Source: Candidatus Zixiibacteriota bacterium (GTDB lineage: Bacteria; Zixibacteria; MSB-5A5; JAABVY01). From it: a stretch of 64,000 nt of DNA. The notes under the pieces were generated by a model. That model was not told the origin of the DNA, did not search any database, and saw only the letters and a program-made list of their open reading frames with translations. Position 1 is the first letter of the stretch. Every line of letters begins with the position of its first letter. The stretch lies in assembly GCA_011056555.1 (NCBI GenBank), contig DSEQ01000007.1, positions 1 through 64,000 on the forward strand, read 5' to 3'. Shown here in pieces: positions 52,270 through 60,408 of this stretch. The position numbers and the translations under genes are program-made.

Positions 52270-52343
52270 GTCATTCTGAGCGAAGCGAAGAATCTCTATG
52301 AATCGAGAAAGATTCTTCGGTCGCTACGCTCCCTTAAAATGAC
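52270..52343. repeat. GTCATTCTGAGCGAAGCGAAGAATC-type palindromic repeat
   Basis: The element opens GTCATTCTGAGCGAAGCGAA and closes TCGGTCGCTACGCTCCC-TTAAAATGAC. The arms (AGCGAAGCGAAGAATCT and AGATTCTTCGGTCGCTACGCT) are inverted. This type of intergenic repeat is widespread in bacteria. Confidence 0.75.
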
Positions 52344-52425
52344 ATTTCCAATCACCCTCAAAATATTACTTGCTTAGGTGCCCGATAAATACCATCTTAT
52401 GCTTTCAATGTGGGAGGTAACTATA

Positions 52426-53400
52426 ATGACTAAACAGACGTTTGCGATTAATATATTGACAATAGCCCTATTTGTCTTCCCAATGCTCCTCCATGCCGAG
52501 AAACCTTTCAAAATTGTCTATGCGGATGTGGAAACAGCAAAGGAGATCCTTATTACAAGAGATGAGTTCATCAATGCCATGTCACCAATCGATCGAAGTA
52601 TCAGGATGAAGACAACTGAGACTGTTTCGGTCGATTCATTTGTGAACTTTCTGGGACAGAATGCGCTTGAATGGAATGATGCTGAGATAGAAATTCTGAA
52701 GACAGCGATGGACTCAATTCTTCCGGTGTTACAGGAGATCAAACTTGATTTTCCGGACACTGTATATTTTGCTAAAACGACTGGTGAGGAAGAGGGCGGA
52801 GGTGTCTATACCCGCCAAAATGCAATTATATTTCCGGGTGTATCGGAGGAAGTGCAAAATGCGGATCTGATACATTTGATTTATCATGAACTCTTTCACA
52901 TCCTGACACGCAACAATCCGGAATATCAGGACGATCTTTATCAGATAATAGAATTTTATCCCTGCAATGAAATTGAATTTCCCGATACTCTCAAGAACAG
53001 GCGCATCACAAATCCAGATGCCCCTCACAATAATTATTATATCGAAGTTGAGGTAGAGGGCGAGGAAATTCCGGTTGTTCCGATTGTGGTGTCATCGGTC
53101 AGGATGCATCAAGTTACCGAGGAAACAAACCTGATACAGAGTTTGAGTTTCGGATTGATGGCCTTAGAAAACCATGATGGCATGTATGTTCCGAAGATGA
53201 AGGACGGCCTGCCTGTGCTGTATTATTACACCAATGTACCGTCGTTTATGGAAAAAGTGGGTCATAACACAGAGTATGTTCTCCATCCGGAGGAAATATT
53301 GGCAGAGAATTTTGTATTGATATTTTCGGGGGATCATGATATCCCCGATCCGGAAATTCCTCAAAAGATGAGAGAAATTTTGTTTGGCGAAAGAAATTGA
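52426..53400 (+). CDS. Exported HExxH zinc metallopeptidase-like protein
   Basis: A 324-residue protein with a signal peptide (MTKQTFAINILTIALFVFPM ending LLHAE). 'LIHLIYHELFHILTRNNP' near residue 165 contains HELFH, the HExxH zinc motif, and 'YVLHPEEILAENFVLIFSG' near residue 295 offers a downstream Glu as third ligand, as in gluzincins. The protein is otherwise acidic and unfamiliar. GGGAGG lies 11 bases before the ATG at 52426; the longer frame from 52378 has no signal. It is framed by two direct copies of a double-hairpin repeat. Substrate unknown. Confidence 0.72.
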   Translation: MTKQTFAINILTIALFVFPMLLHAEKPFKIVYADVETAKEILITRDEFINAMSPIDRSIRMKTTETVSVDSFVNFLGQNALEWNDAEIEILKTAMDSILPVLQEIKLDFPDTVYFAKTTGEEEGGGVYTRQNAIIFPGVSEEVQNADLIHLIYHELFHILTRNNPEYQDDLYQIIEFYPCNEIEFPDTLKNRRITNPDAPHNNYYIEVEVEGEEIPVVPIVVSSVRMHQVTEETNLIQSLSFGLMALENHDGMYVPKMKDGLPVLYYYTNVPSFMEKVGHNTEYVLHPEEILAENFVLIFSGDHDIPDPEIPQKMREILFGERN

Positions 53401-53423
53401 GCCTTGCACATATATCAGGTTAA

Positions 53424-53486
53424 GGGTGGCCAAATCTTTAGATTGGGCCAGGGTCGTTCCTTCCCAAGCTGAAGCTTGGGGCACCC
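53424..53486. repeat. Double-hairpin repeat, right copy
   Basis: GGGTGGCCAAATCTTTAGAT opens it and CCCAAGCTGAAGCTTGGGGC followed by ACCC closes it. Stems: CAAATCT/AGATTGG-like and the perfect CCCAAGCT-GA-AGCTTGGG. It matches 52163-52231 in direct orientation. Confidence 0.7.
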
Positions 53487-53520
53487 GGAATATGATTGCT
53501 TTGAAGGTTTGGATCAGGAT

Positions 53521-53976
53521 ATGAAAGAATACCGGATACGTAAAGCCTGGTGGATCAGCTATAACCTTGCGGGAATAGTTCTAATTGCGATGGGTGTATG
53601 GGCGATATCGCTCTTCTTTCGAGATATGGTGGATTATCACAGGTTGATCGCAGGGATTGTGATTATCGTTTTCGTTGGATATATAGTGATCGACCGCAAC
53701 CTGTTGAAAATCCGCCTGACCGATAATTATGTCGCCCGTATCGGCATCCGAGCGGTATGCATAAAATTTCCAGATGCAACAGAGTTATTTCTCAAGAACG
53801 GTAAGGCCTTTGTCAAGTCCGAGAAGTCCAGTATAACAATCAGCGATGAAATCACAGGCCGTGAGGAGATAATCCACTTCCTGACCAAAAAAGCGGTCGA
53901 GTATGAGATACCGATCTCGGGCGATGACTATATGCTGGACAAATACTGGAAGCCGCTCAAGGGGGATGGAAAATGA
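53521..53976 (+). CDS. Small membrane protein of unknown function
   Basis: A 151-residue protein with two membrane helices ('NLAGIVLIAMGVWAISLFF' and 'LIAGIVIIVFVGYIVIDRNL') and a C-terminal cytoplasmic part of about 80 residues that looks like a PH-type beta domain ('YVARIGIRAVCIKFPDATEL'). The ATG at 53521 (AGGAT upstream) is preferred; the earlier ATG at 53476 lies in repeat sequence. No family recognised. Confidence 0.65.
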   Translation: MKEYRIRKAWWISYNLAGIVLIAMGVWAISLFFRDMVDYHRLIAGIVIIVFVGYIVIDRNLLKIRLTDNYVARIGIRAVCIKFPDATELFLKNGKAFVKSEKSSITISDEITGREEIIHFLTKKAVEYEIPISGDDYMLDKYWKPLKGDGK

Positions 53977-53997
53977 TAGCTGAGCTTTTGATATATT

Positions 53998-54156
53998 GTC
54001 ATAGATTCTTCGGCCGTCCTGGACCGAAGGTCGGTACTTCTTCGGAATGACAGTTTAGTTCGTCCTGTCATTCTGAACGCAGCGAAGAATCTCATTGAGT
54101 CGCCAAAAGGTTCCTCAGTCGTCCTGGACCGAAGGTCAGTACTCCTTCGGAATGAC
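53998..54156. repeat. Two tandem copies of the GTCATTCTGA-type repeat (first one truncated)
   Basis: A truncated unit (53998-54052) ends CGTCCTGGACCGAAGGTCGG ... TTCGGAATGACA. A full unit follows (54066-54156), GTCATTCTGAACGCAGCGAA ... CGTCCTGGACCGAAGGTCAG ... TCGGAATGAC. The two share the GGACCGAAGGTC palindrome and belong to the same type as 52270-52343. Confidence 0.7.
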
Positions 54157-54160
54157 ATTC

Positions 54161-54189
54161 AAAAAAAACGGCTCCAAAATCGGAGCCGC
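54161..54189 (-). terminator. Terminator of the acyl-CoA dehydrogenase operon
   Basis: On the minus strand GCGGCTCCG (from 54189) pairs with CGGAGCCG-like CTCCAAAATCGGAGCCG in the plus view (CGGCTCC 54169-54175, GGAGCCG 54182-54188), followed by eight T residues. It lies 31 bases after the dehydrogenase stop. Confidence 0.9.
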
Positions 54190-54220
54190 TTTCTTATTTC
54201 ATTTGACAGTAAATAGAAAT

Positions 54221-55372
54221 CTATTTTCTGAGCATGTTGTTGGCAATGACCAGGCGCTGGACCTCGGAGGTGCCTTCGTAGATCTCGCATACTCTCTGGT
54301 CGCGGTAGAGCTTCTCGGCAATCGAGAATTCTCCGATGTAGCCGTAGCCGGAATGAATCTGCATGCATCTATCAACGCAGAAGTTGGCAGCTTCCGAGGC
54401 AAACAACTTGGCCTGAGAGGCGGACAGGTTAATCGACTCGCCCTTATCCTGGAGCTGGGCGGCCTTGTAGGTCAAAAGACGCGCGGCCTCGACTTTGGTA
54501 GCCATATCCGCAATCATCCATTGAATCGCCTGCAGTTTGGCGATCGGTGCGCCAAAAGCCACACGTTCCTTGGCGTACTTGATCGACTCATCTAGGGCGC
54601 GCTGGGCGATACCGGTGGACTGCGCCGCTATACCGACACGAGCGCCGTCAAGGGTCATCATAGCCATCTTGAAGCCTTTACCCGCAGGCCCCAGGAAGTT
54701 TTCCTTGGGTACCTTGACATTCTTATAAATGATTCTTCCAGTGGTGGCGTATTTCATGCCCATCTTATGTTTCAAGGTCGAACCCTCAAAACCCTCGGCA
54801 TCGGACGGAACGATAATGGCCGAGACTTTGGGACGATCACCCTCGTCTCCTTTGAGCTTTCCGAATGTTACCGCATAATCGCAGACATCCCCATGCATGA
54901 TGAAAATCTTCTCGCCATTAATGACATAGTGATCGCCGGCATCCTCGAATTCCGTACTTTGATTGGCGGCGTCCGAACCCGCATTGGGCTCTGTCAGGGC
55001 GAAAGCCGGGATCAATTCACCGGTTGCGGCTTTGGGAATATATTTCTTCTTTTGTTCATCGGTGCCGAAATTCATAATCGGATCGACCGCAAGTTGCGAG
55101 ACGGCCGACAGAAGTGATGAAGGCGGATCGAAGTATGAGAGTTCCTCGATCATGGTTGCATATTCAATTTTCTTGCGTCCCTGACCGCCATATTCCTTGG
55201 GCATCACATAACCCACCAGTCCTTTGTCGGCCAGCTTCTTGAATATATCATGAGCGAACGCATCGGGTTCACGGTCATGTTTCAGTCCCAGAGGCTCAAT
55301 CTCCTTGGGGCAGAACTCGCGCATCATATCCCGGATCGGCTGCTGCAGTTCCGGATCGACATTATAAGTCAT
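54221..55372 (-). CDS. Acyl-CoA dehydrogenase
   Basis: A 383-residue flavoenzyme. 'ALTEPNAGSDAANQSTEFED' is the first signature (FAD/substrate binding), 'RVGIAAQSTGIAQRALDESI' and 'QIHSGYGYIGEFSIAEKLYR' follow, and 'VCEIYEGTSEVQRLVIAN' is the second signature with the catalytic Glu in YEGTSE. It introduces the 2,3 double bond in acyl-CoA and hands electrons to ETF. It is the last gene of a leftward group with an exported protein and the methylmalonyl-CoA mutase B12 subunit. Chain length preference cannot be read. Confidence 0.93.
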   Translation of the reverse strand: MTYNVDPELQQPIRDMMREFCPKEIEPLGLKHDREPDAFAHDIFKKLADKGLVGYVMPKEYGGQGRKKIEYATMIEELSYFDPPSSLLSAVSQLAVDPIMNFGTDEQKKKYIPKAATGELIPAFALTEPNAGSDAANQSTEFEDAGDHYVINGEKIFIMHGDVCDYAVTFGKLKGDEGDRPKVSAIIVPSDAEGFEGSTLKHKMGMKYATTGRIIYKNVKVPKENFLGPAGKGFKMAMMTLDGARVGIAAQSTGIAQRALDESIKYAKERVAFGAPIAKLQAIQWMIADMATKVEAARLLTYKAAQLQDKGESINLSASQAKLFASEAANFCVDRCMQIHSGYGYIGEFSIAEKLYRDQRVCEIYEGTSEVQRLVIANNMLRK

Positions 55373-55432
55373 TCATTTCCTCCTTGACCTCATATGTATA
55401 ACAAGTCCAAAATATTCAATTCCAATTTAAGA

Positions 55433-56218
55433 CTACTCCGCCGTCTCCGAAGGCTCGTCGGGTACCTCAGGCTCCTCGGCTTTCTCCTGTTCTTTGGCTC
55501 TTTCCTCAGCAGCCTTCTGGCGCGCTTGCATCATCTCGACTTCTTTGGCTTTGATTTTCTCAACCGTTTCCCAGTCGTTATAAGCCTTGATCATGATACC
55601 CAGGGCGGCAGTAACATCAGAACCCACGCGCTGATAATCGACCCAGATCAGGCCGTCGGCGCCATAACGGGAAGCATCATCGATAAGACGGAAGTCCATC
55701 GCCTGCGAGGAGAAGTTGGTTTCGGCCGGTCCGGTATGTATTTCCAGAATGCCCAGAATCTTATAGGGGAAGTCCACATCCTTGTATTCAATCAGCAATG
55801 GTTCGGGATCGAGCGGGCTTTCTTTTTCGAGCTTGGGCGGTTTCTTGGCCTTTTTGTTTCTCTTTTCAATTTCCTTGGGAGAGAGATATTTTACCGCGAC
55901 ACCGTTGGTAATCAGCGCGTCCTTTTCACCGGCGGGAGTATTATGAGTGATATAGACAACCGCGTGCGCATCCATTTTGGAGGCGATCTTGGAAAGATCC
56001 TCGAGATTCTCGCGGCGGCATTCTTTAGGAGTGCCGGTATTTTTGACGCTCAGAAGCTTCACGATTTCATAAGCTGTATCGACATCGTTCTCGGTCAGCC
56101 AGATTTCCTCAGCCTCACGCTTGCCGTATTCCTGAGCCATCACTGTAGATGGAATTACCATCAACGCAATAAATGTGAAAACTGATGCAATCAATAATTT
56201 TGAATTGAGCGGTTTCAT
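55433..56218 (-). CDS. Exported protein of unknown function with a Glu/Lys-rich tail
   Basis: A 261-residue protein. A signal peptide runs from MKPLNSKLLIASVFTFIALM to VMAQ. The body has two small alpha-beta modules: 'KLLSVKNTGTPKECRRENLE' with 'DAHAVVYITHNTPAGEKDAL', and 'PYKILGILEIHTGPAETNFS' with 'ASRYGADGLIWVDYQRVGSD'. The second resembles YbjQ/UPF0145-like or lipoprotein 'heavy-metal-type' folds in which 'YKILG.LE' opens a strand. The C-terminus is a charged helix (ARQKAAEERAKEQEKAEEPE). GGAGGG lies seven bases before ATG 56218; the longer frame would overlap the mutase subunit. Function unknown. Confidence 0.7.
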   Translation of the reverse strand: MKPLNSKLLIASVFTFIALMVIPSTVMAQEYGKREAEEIWLTENDVDTAYEIVKLLSVKNTGTPKECRRENLEDLSKIASKMDAHAVVYITHNTPAGEKDALITNGVAVKYLSPKEIEKRNKKAKKPPKLEKESPLDPEPLLIEYKDVDFPYKILGILEIHTGPAETNFSSQAMDFRLIDDASRYGADGLIWVDYQRVGSDVTAALGIMIKAYNDWETVEKIKAKEVEMMQARQKAAEERAKEQEKAEEPEVPDEPSETAE

Positions 56219-56240
56219 AGTTGAACCCTCCAATTTTGAG

Positions 56241-56660
56241 CTATAAAATTTCCTCTTTTTTGTCCCTGCCTGCAATTGCATTTTCAATAAATTTGATGAT
56301 ATCCTCGGTGGGTGTGCCCGGCCCGAAGAGCTTGTCGATGCCTTTCGCTTCCAGCGCCTTGATATCGTCCCCGGGTATTATGCCTCCGCCGAAGAGGATA
56401 ATGTCCTCGGCTCCCTTTTCCTCGAGTTTCTGTTTGATGGCGGGGAAGAGGGTCATGTGGGCGCCGGAAAGAATTGAGATCCCCACGCAGTCGACATCCT
56501 CCTGAATGGCCGCCTCCACGATCATCGCAGGCGTCTGGCGCAGACCGGTATAGATAACCTCCATTCCGGCGTCGCGCAGGGCGGAAGCTATAACCTTGAT
56601 ACCTCGATCATGACCATCCAGTCCGGGTTTTGCCAGCAGAACTCGTATCTTTCTTTCCAT
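56241..56660 (-). CDS. Methylmalonyl-CoA mutase, small cobalamin-binding subunit
   Basis: A 139-residue B12-binding domain. '[20 protein letters not shown]' contains the DxHxxG motif that binds cobalamin base-off/His-on, followed by '[19 protein letters not shown]' and '[19 protein letters not shown]', the SxL and GG motifs. Stand-alone subunits of this size pair with a separate large catalytic subunit, which is not in the window. The mutase links methylmalonyl-CoA and succinyl-CoA. It leads the leftward operon with the exported protein and acyl-CoA dehydrogenase. Confidence 0.93.
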   Translation of the reverse strand: MERKIRVLLAKPGLDGHDRGIKVIASALRDAGMEVIYTGLRQTPAMIVEAAIQEDVDCVGISILSGAHMTLFPAIKQKLEEKGAEDIILFGGGIIPGDDIKALEAKGIDKLFGPGTPTEDIIKFIENAIAGRDKKEEIL

Positions 56661-57027
56661 ATTCTCCTTATTGTTTGTACACTTACAGTTAGCTAACGAA
56701 TATAGCCAAGTTTAATGAAAATGCAACAAAAATCCCCTCCAGTTCTTTTGCCGACAGGGGTTTATTATTATACAAGCCAGGCGCCGATGTATTCCGAAAT
56801 TTTTTTGATTGAGTCTCATCGGCGGTCATGAATTTGCAGCTGTTAACGCAGGGTCCTGTGTACCGCATCCCCGCAAGGTGCGGGATTTCTGCCAGCGCGA
56901 ACCAGGGTGCCCCATCCCCGTCAGGGGTGGGATTTCTGCCGAGGAAATATTCCCGATTTCCCGCTTGCCAAAAGGGAGTGAAAATAATATATATACACCT
57001 GAATTTTTCGAGAGGAGCTCTATTTTT
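56661..57027. other. Divergent intergenic region, mutase subunit / efp
   Basis: No gene. The left end (56661-56720) should hold the mutase operon promoter. A hairpin repeat pair occupies 56851-56940. The right end holds AGAGGAGC, the ribosome binding site of efp, at 57011-57018. Confidence 0.5.
56851..56940. repeat. Two tandem hairpin units ending in GGGATTTCTGCC
   Basis: Unit 1 (56851-56893) reads GGGTCCTGTGTACCGCATCC-CCGCAAGGTGCGGGATTTCTGCC; unit 2 (56904-56940) reads AGGGTGCCCCATCCCC-GTCA-GGGGTGGGATTTCTGCC. Both have a stem and the same tail. Unit 2 shares GGGTGCCCCATCC with 21070-21082. Confidence 0.65.
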
Positions 57028-57585
57028 ATGATCGATACATCGGATTTTTTCAAGGGTATGAAAATTGAGATTGAGGGTGAACCCTTTATAATACTGGACT
57101 TTCAGAATGCCCGCACCGCCCAGAGGCGCGCCAATGTTACCACCAAATTGAAACATCTCGTTACCGGCCAGGTGCTCGAGAAAACATTTTCATCCGGCAC
57201 CAAATTCGAGGAACCGCCGTTTGAGACACGCGATATGCAGTATATGTATAATGACGGCGAGAGCTACCATTTTATGGATACCGACACCTACGACCAGATA
57301 GCGATTCCGGTTGATGCAATCGGGGATGATAAATGGTATCTGTTGGAAAATCATACGTATGAGATTCTGTTCTACCGCGGAAATGCGATAAACATCAACC
57401 TGCCCACCTCGGTAGTGCTTGAGGTTGTCGAGGCCGAGCCGGCGATCAAGGGGGATCGTGTGTCCAACGTCATGAAAGGCGCCAAAGTCGAAACCGGCCT
57501 GGAGGTCAAGGTCCCGATTTTTGTCAAGGAGGGGGACAAGATCAAGATCGACACCCGTGACGGCAAGTACCTGGAGCGCATGTAA
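57028..57585 (+). CDS. efp: Elongation factor P with a non-canonical tip loop
   Basis: A 185-residue protein with the three beta-barrel domains of EF-P: 'FFKGMKIEIEGEPFIILDFQ' in domain 1, 'DTDTYDQIAIPVDAIGD' in domain 2, and 'VVLEVVEAEPAIKGDRVSNV' then 'VKVPIFVKEGDKIKIDTRDG' in domain 3. The loop that reaches the peptidyl-transferase centre normally reads VKPGKG. Here it reads 'FQNARTAQRRANVTTKL', so the PGKG and its modified Lys are absent and Gln32 aligns with that Lys, with Arg33 and Arg34 next. EF-P rescues ribosomes stalled at polyproline. ATG at 57028 has AGAGGAGC nine bases upstream. An RNase HIII-like gene follows without a gap. Confidence 0.92.
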   Translation: MIDTSDFFKGMKIEIEGEPFIILDFQNARTAQRRANVTTKLKHLVTGQVLEKTFSSGTKFEEPPFETRDMQYMYNDGESYHFMDTDTYDQIAIPVDAIGDDKWYLLENHTYEILFYRGNAININLPTSVVLEVVEAEPAIKGDRVSNVMKGAKVETGLEVKVPIFVKEGDKIKIDTRDGKYLERM

Positions 57586-58236
57586 TTGGAGATCATTGAG
57601 GCTCCCGACGAGTATATCGGCACCGATGAATCCGGCAAGGGGGATTATTTCGGGCCGCTTGTGATTGCGGGAGTGTATATCGGTCCCGGAAATCAGGCTC
57701 ATCTCGAAAAACTGAATATCCTCGAGTCCAAACGCATCTCCGACAACCGTGCCATTTCTCTTTCAGAGGAAATCAAGAAATTATCTCATACATCAGTTGT
57801 GGTGATAGGCCCGGAAAAATATAACGAGCTGCATGATAAAATGAAGAATCTCAATAAACTGCTGGCCTGGGGGCATGCCAGGGTGATCGAGAACATACTG
57901 GATCTGCATGACTGCCGGGCCGCTATTTCTGATCAGTTCGGGGATGAGTCGCTGATAAAAAATTCGCTTATGAAAAAGGGAAAGAATATAAAACTTCAGC
58001 AGACACCAAGAGCCGAGAGATTTCTTGCTGTGGCGGCGGCCTCGGTCCTCGCCCGGGGGGCATTTTTGAATTATCTGAATAGACTCTCATCTCAATACGG
58101 TATTAAATTCCTGAAAGGGGCATCCAATCTGGTCGATCAGACCGGCAGACAATTTGCCGAAAAATTCGGTCATGATAAACTGAAACTGGTCGCCAAAATG
58201 CACTTCAAGAATACAAAGCGGATTGAAGCTCCCTGA
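57586..58236 (+). CDS. rnhC: Ribonuclease HIII-like protein lacking the N-terminal domain
   Basis: A 216-residue protein starting with TTG directly after the efp stop. 'YIGTDESGKGDYFGPLVIAG' is the RNase HIII form of motif 1 (DESGKGDYFGP), with the first catalytic Asp-Glu pair. 'CRAAISDQFGDESLI' offers the next Asp and 'ERFLAVAAASVLARGAFLNY' is the conserved A-x-x-S-V-x-A-R block. Known RNase HIII enzymes are about 300 residues with an N-terminal TBP-like substrate domain of about 80 residues; that domain is absent here. It would cut the RNA strand of RNA-DNA hybrids. It is cotranscribed with efp. Confidence 0.85.
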   Translation: MEIIEAPDEYIGTDESGKGDYFGPLVIAGVYIGPGNQAHLEKLNILESKRISDNRAISLSEEIKKLSHTSVVVIGPEKYNELHDKMKNLNKLLAWGHARVIENILDLHDCRAAISDQFGDESLIKNSLMKKGKNIKLQQTPRAERFLAVAAASVLARGAFLNYLNRLSSQYGIKFLKGASNLVDQTGRQFAEKFGHDKLKLVAKMHFKNTKRIEAP

Positions 58237-58356
58237 TTCCTTCTAATCAAAAGCAAAATAAGGGCTTAATTGCCATCAAAATTGCTTTTATCCCTCAACT
58301 GAAACCATAATAATCCGATATTTCTTATAAGCGGGGGTTATACTGAAGGATTGTGT

Positions 58357-60408
58357 ATGACTAAAATAAGCTGGGCCATAATAACAATTTTGTTGCTTGC
58401 GCTTTTGTGGCTCTGGAAACGTCGTAAGGCAGCTCTGTTGCCTGATTTATCTTCCGGTTACAGCAGAATCGTGAGCAGTCTGGTCCTGCTGATCGGATGG
58501 TCGGCCTTGAATCTCCTGCAGAATATTCCGAATATCGAAAGTATTTTGGGGACGACTGTTCTTATTTTATTGGATTCATTCTCTACGGCCCTGCTCCCGG
58601 GAGCTATACTGCTTCTGGTAATTACATTTCTCATCGACTTTGCGCTAATTCGCAACCATGGCGCTTTCAGGAAGAGATCCGTCTCCTTTGCCGGCCTGAT
58701 GGGGGAAATCGCCGGGGTTTCAGTGAACAGGGGCAAACTGGCGTTTGTCGAGGAGGCCTCCGCAGTTCTGGCGAAAATTCTAAGTGCAGATTATTACCAG
58801 ATCACAAAAATCGAAAATGATCAGCGCGTCAATCTCGGCGCCTGCAGCATTCAACATGGCCTTGATGTAAAGAACGGCCACAGATTTCGAATGCCCGATG
58901 ACGGGCTTAATTCATCTGATAGGGAACCGCTCTGCCGCAGGCATAAACAGATTTGTCTGTGCCTGAAGAGCAATTTGCCCGAGGCATATGAACTTATATT
59001 CCTCCTGCCGAAATACCAGCGCATACTTAAGAAGCCGGAATTTCAGGACATTTTGCGATCGGTGCTGATAAGCAAGCTGGAGAATGCGGCACAAAATGAA
59101 GAGCTAAAAGAGCGGCTCGACATAGAAAGCCGGCAGAATCGGCTTTACCTGGAGAACGATCGGGATAGCGATATTGCCGCTTATCTCCAGCGCATCTATC
59201 CGATTCTATCCGAGAAGGTGAAATTCGATTATATTTCGGTGGCGGTGCTCGATTCAGCGATCCAGAACATGTACCGCTATACCTATGCCGATGTCGGTGG
59301 AAGTTTGATTGAGCGGGGAATATGTTATCCCCTGAAACAGACCGCCGCACTCAGGGCGGCCGGGGAAGCGCGAATGCTGGTGGCCAATACGCTGGAGTCG
59401 GATTTTTACCGTGATGATTATCATCTGTATAAGAGCGGGTTCTCATCCCGCCTGGTTTATCCTGTACGCAATGATTCCGGCCGAGTGCTGGCCGTGCTCA
59501 CGCTGGCGGCTGTAAAACCAAAGACATTCAATCATCTGGATGAACCCGATCTTCAATTCCTTAATGCGCCGCTGTGCCGTATGATAGAATTCAATAATGT
59601 CAGCAGCATGATGAATACCCTCAAGAAACAGGTGGTTTCCAGTTTCAATCTCACCTTCGGTCTTGAAAATAGTCCAGGATCAAAAGGTTTCTATGATCGT
59701 TCAGCCCAGATTCTGGCGGAAACTCTTCCGGCAACCATGTGCCGGGTCTGGGGCTACGATCAGTCTTTGAACCGCCTGCGCTCGATAGGCTACCATTCCT
59801 TGCATCGACGTACCGATCAGATATCTGATTCGAGAAAGGACGTTGAGCTCGAGCTGATGCCCAGGCACAAAGCGGCCATCAAGATGGGCAAGGCAATTAT
59901 TGTGAATCAGTCCAACCCGGAAAGCAATATGGGTAAATCAGAAGTCGAGTTCATGGGCCTCCCGGGGATCAAGTCTGCTATTCTGGCCCCCATGCGGCTG
60001 CAGAACCGTATCAGCGGCATCGTCTCGGTAGGCGAAGTGCGCAACTGGGAGCGACGCTCGCTGGGTCAGCAGGAACTGCTGTATTCGCAGATCGTATCGA
60101 CCATATCGGCCCTGGTGCATGAGATCGACAGCAAAGCCCTGGAATTGAACAGGGTCAATGCGGTCTTGAATGAGATAGACAAACGATCACTGGTCTATGA
60201 GACCTACACAGACCTTCCCTCCAGGATATCATCGAAGCTCTCCGGGATAATGGGTGCGGCCGAATTGATCCGCCGCAAAATGCCGGAGGATGCCAGGGAG
60301 ATGATACGTTATAACGATATTATCATCAAAGGCGCCGAGACGATAGCGAAGGAATTAAACAGGTTCGGCGAACTGAAAAAAAGCATCTTTCGGGACAAAG
60401 CAGTATGA
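58357..60408 (+). CDS. Membrane-anchored multi-GAF sensor with a degenerate histidine-kinase dimerisation domain
   Basis: A 683-residue protein. Two or three membrane helices occupy residues 1-95 ('WAIITILLLALLWLWKR', 'AILLLVITFLIDFALI'). Three GAF-like domains follow at about 105-225, 260-410 and 430-590 ('AVLDSAIQNMYRYTYADVGG', 'LVYPVRNDSGRVLAVLTLAA', 'AILAPMRLQNRISGIVSVGE'). The last 60 residues ('LPSRISSKLSGIMGAAELIR' onward) resemble the dimerisation helix pair of the kinase in the next gene, but Ser replaces the phospho-accepting His and there is no ATPase domain. ATG at 58357 has AAGGA six bases before it. The stop overlaps the kinase start by four bases, so it is probably a partner of that kinase. 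Confidence 0.75.
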   Translation: MTKISWAIITILLLALLWLWKRRKAALLPDLSSGYSRIVSSLVLLIGWSALNLLQNIPNIESILGTTVLILLDSFSTALLPGAILLLVITFLIDFALIRNHGAFRKRSVSFAGLMGEIAGVSVNRGKLAFVEEASAVLAKILSADYYQITKIENDQRVNLGACSIQHGLDVKNGHRFRMPDDGLNSSDREPLCRRHKQICLCLKSNLPEAYELIFLLPKYQRILKKPEFQDILRSVLISKLENAAQNEELKERLDIESRQNRLYLENDRDSDIAAYLQRIYPILSEKVKFDYISVAVLDSAIQNMYRYTYADVGGSLIERGICYPLKQTAALRAAGEARMLVANTLESDFYRDDYHLYKSGFSSRLVYPVRNDSGRVLAVLTLAAVKPKTFNHLDEPDLQFLNAPLCRMIEFNNVSSMMNTLKKQVVSSFNLTFGLENSPGSKGFYDRSAQILAETLPATMCRVWGYDQSLNRLRSIGYHSLHRRTDQISDSRKDVELELMPRHKAAIKMGKAIIVNQSNPESNMGKSEVEFMGLPGIKSAILAPMRLQNRISGIVSVGEVRNWERRSLGQQELLYSQIVSTISALVHEIDSKALELNRVNAVLNEIDKRSLVYETYTDLPSRISSKLSGIMGAAELIRRKMPEDAREMIRYNDIIIKGAETIAKELNRFGELKKSIFRDKAV

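Noticed and set aside
56809..57027. Upstream extension of the efp frame
   Set aside because: It crosses the hairpin repeats. The ATG at 57028 has a good ribosome binding site and matches the EF-P N-terminus.
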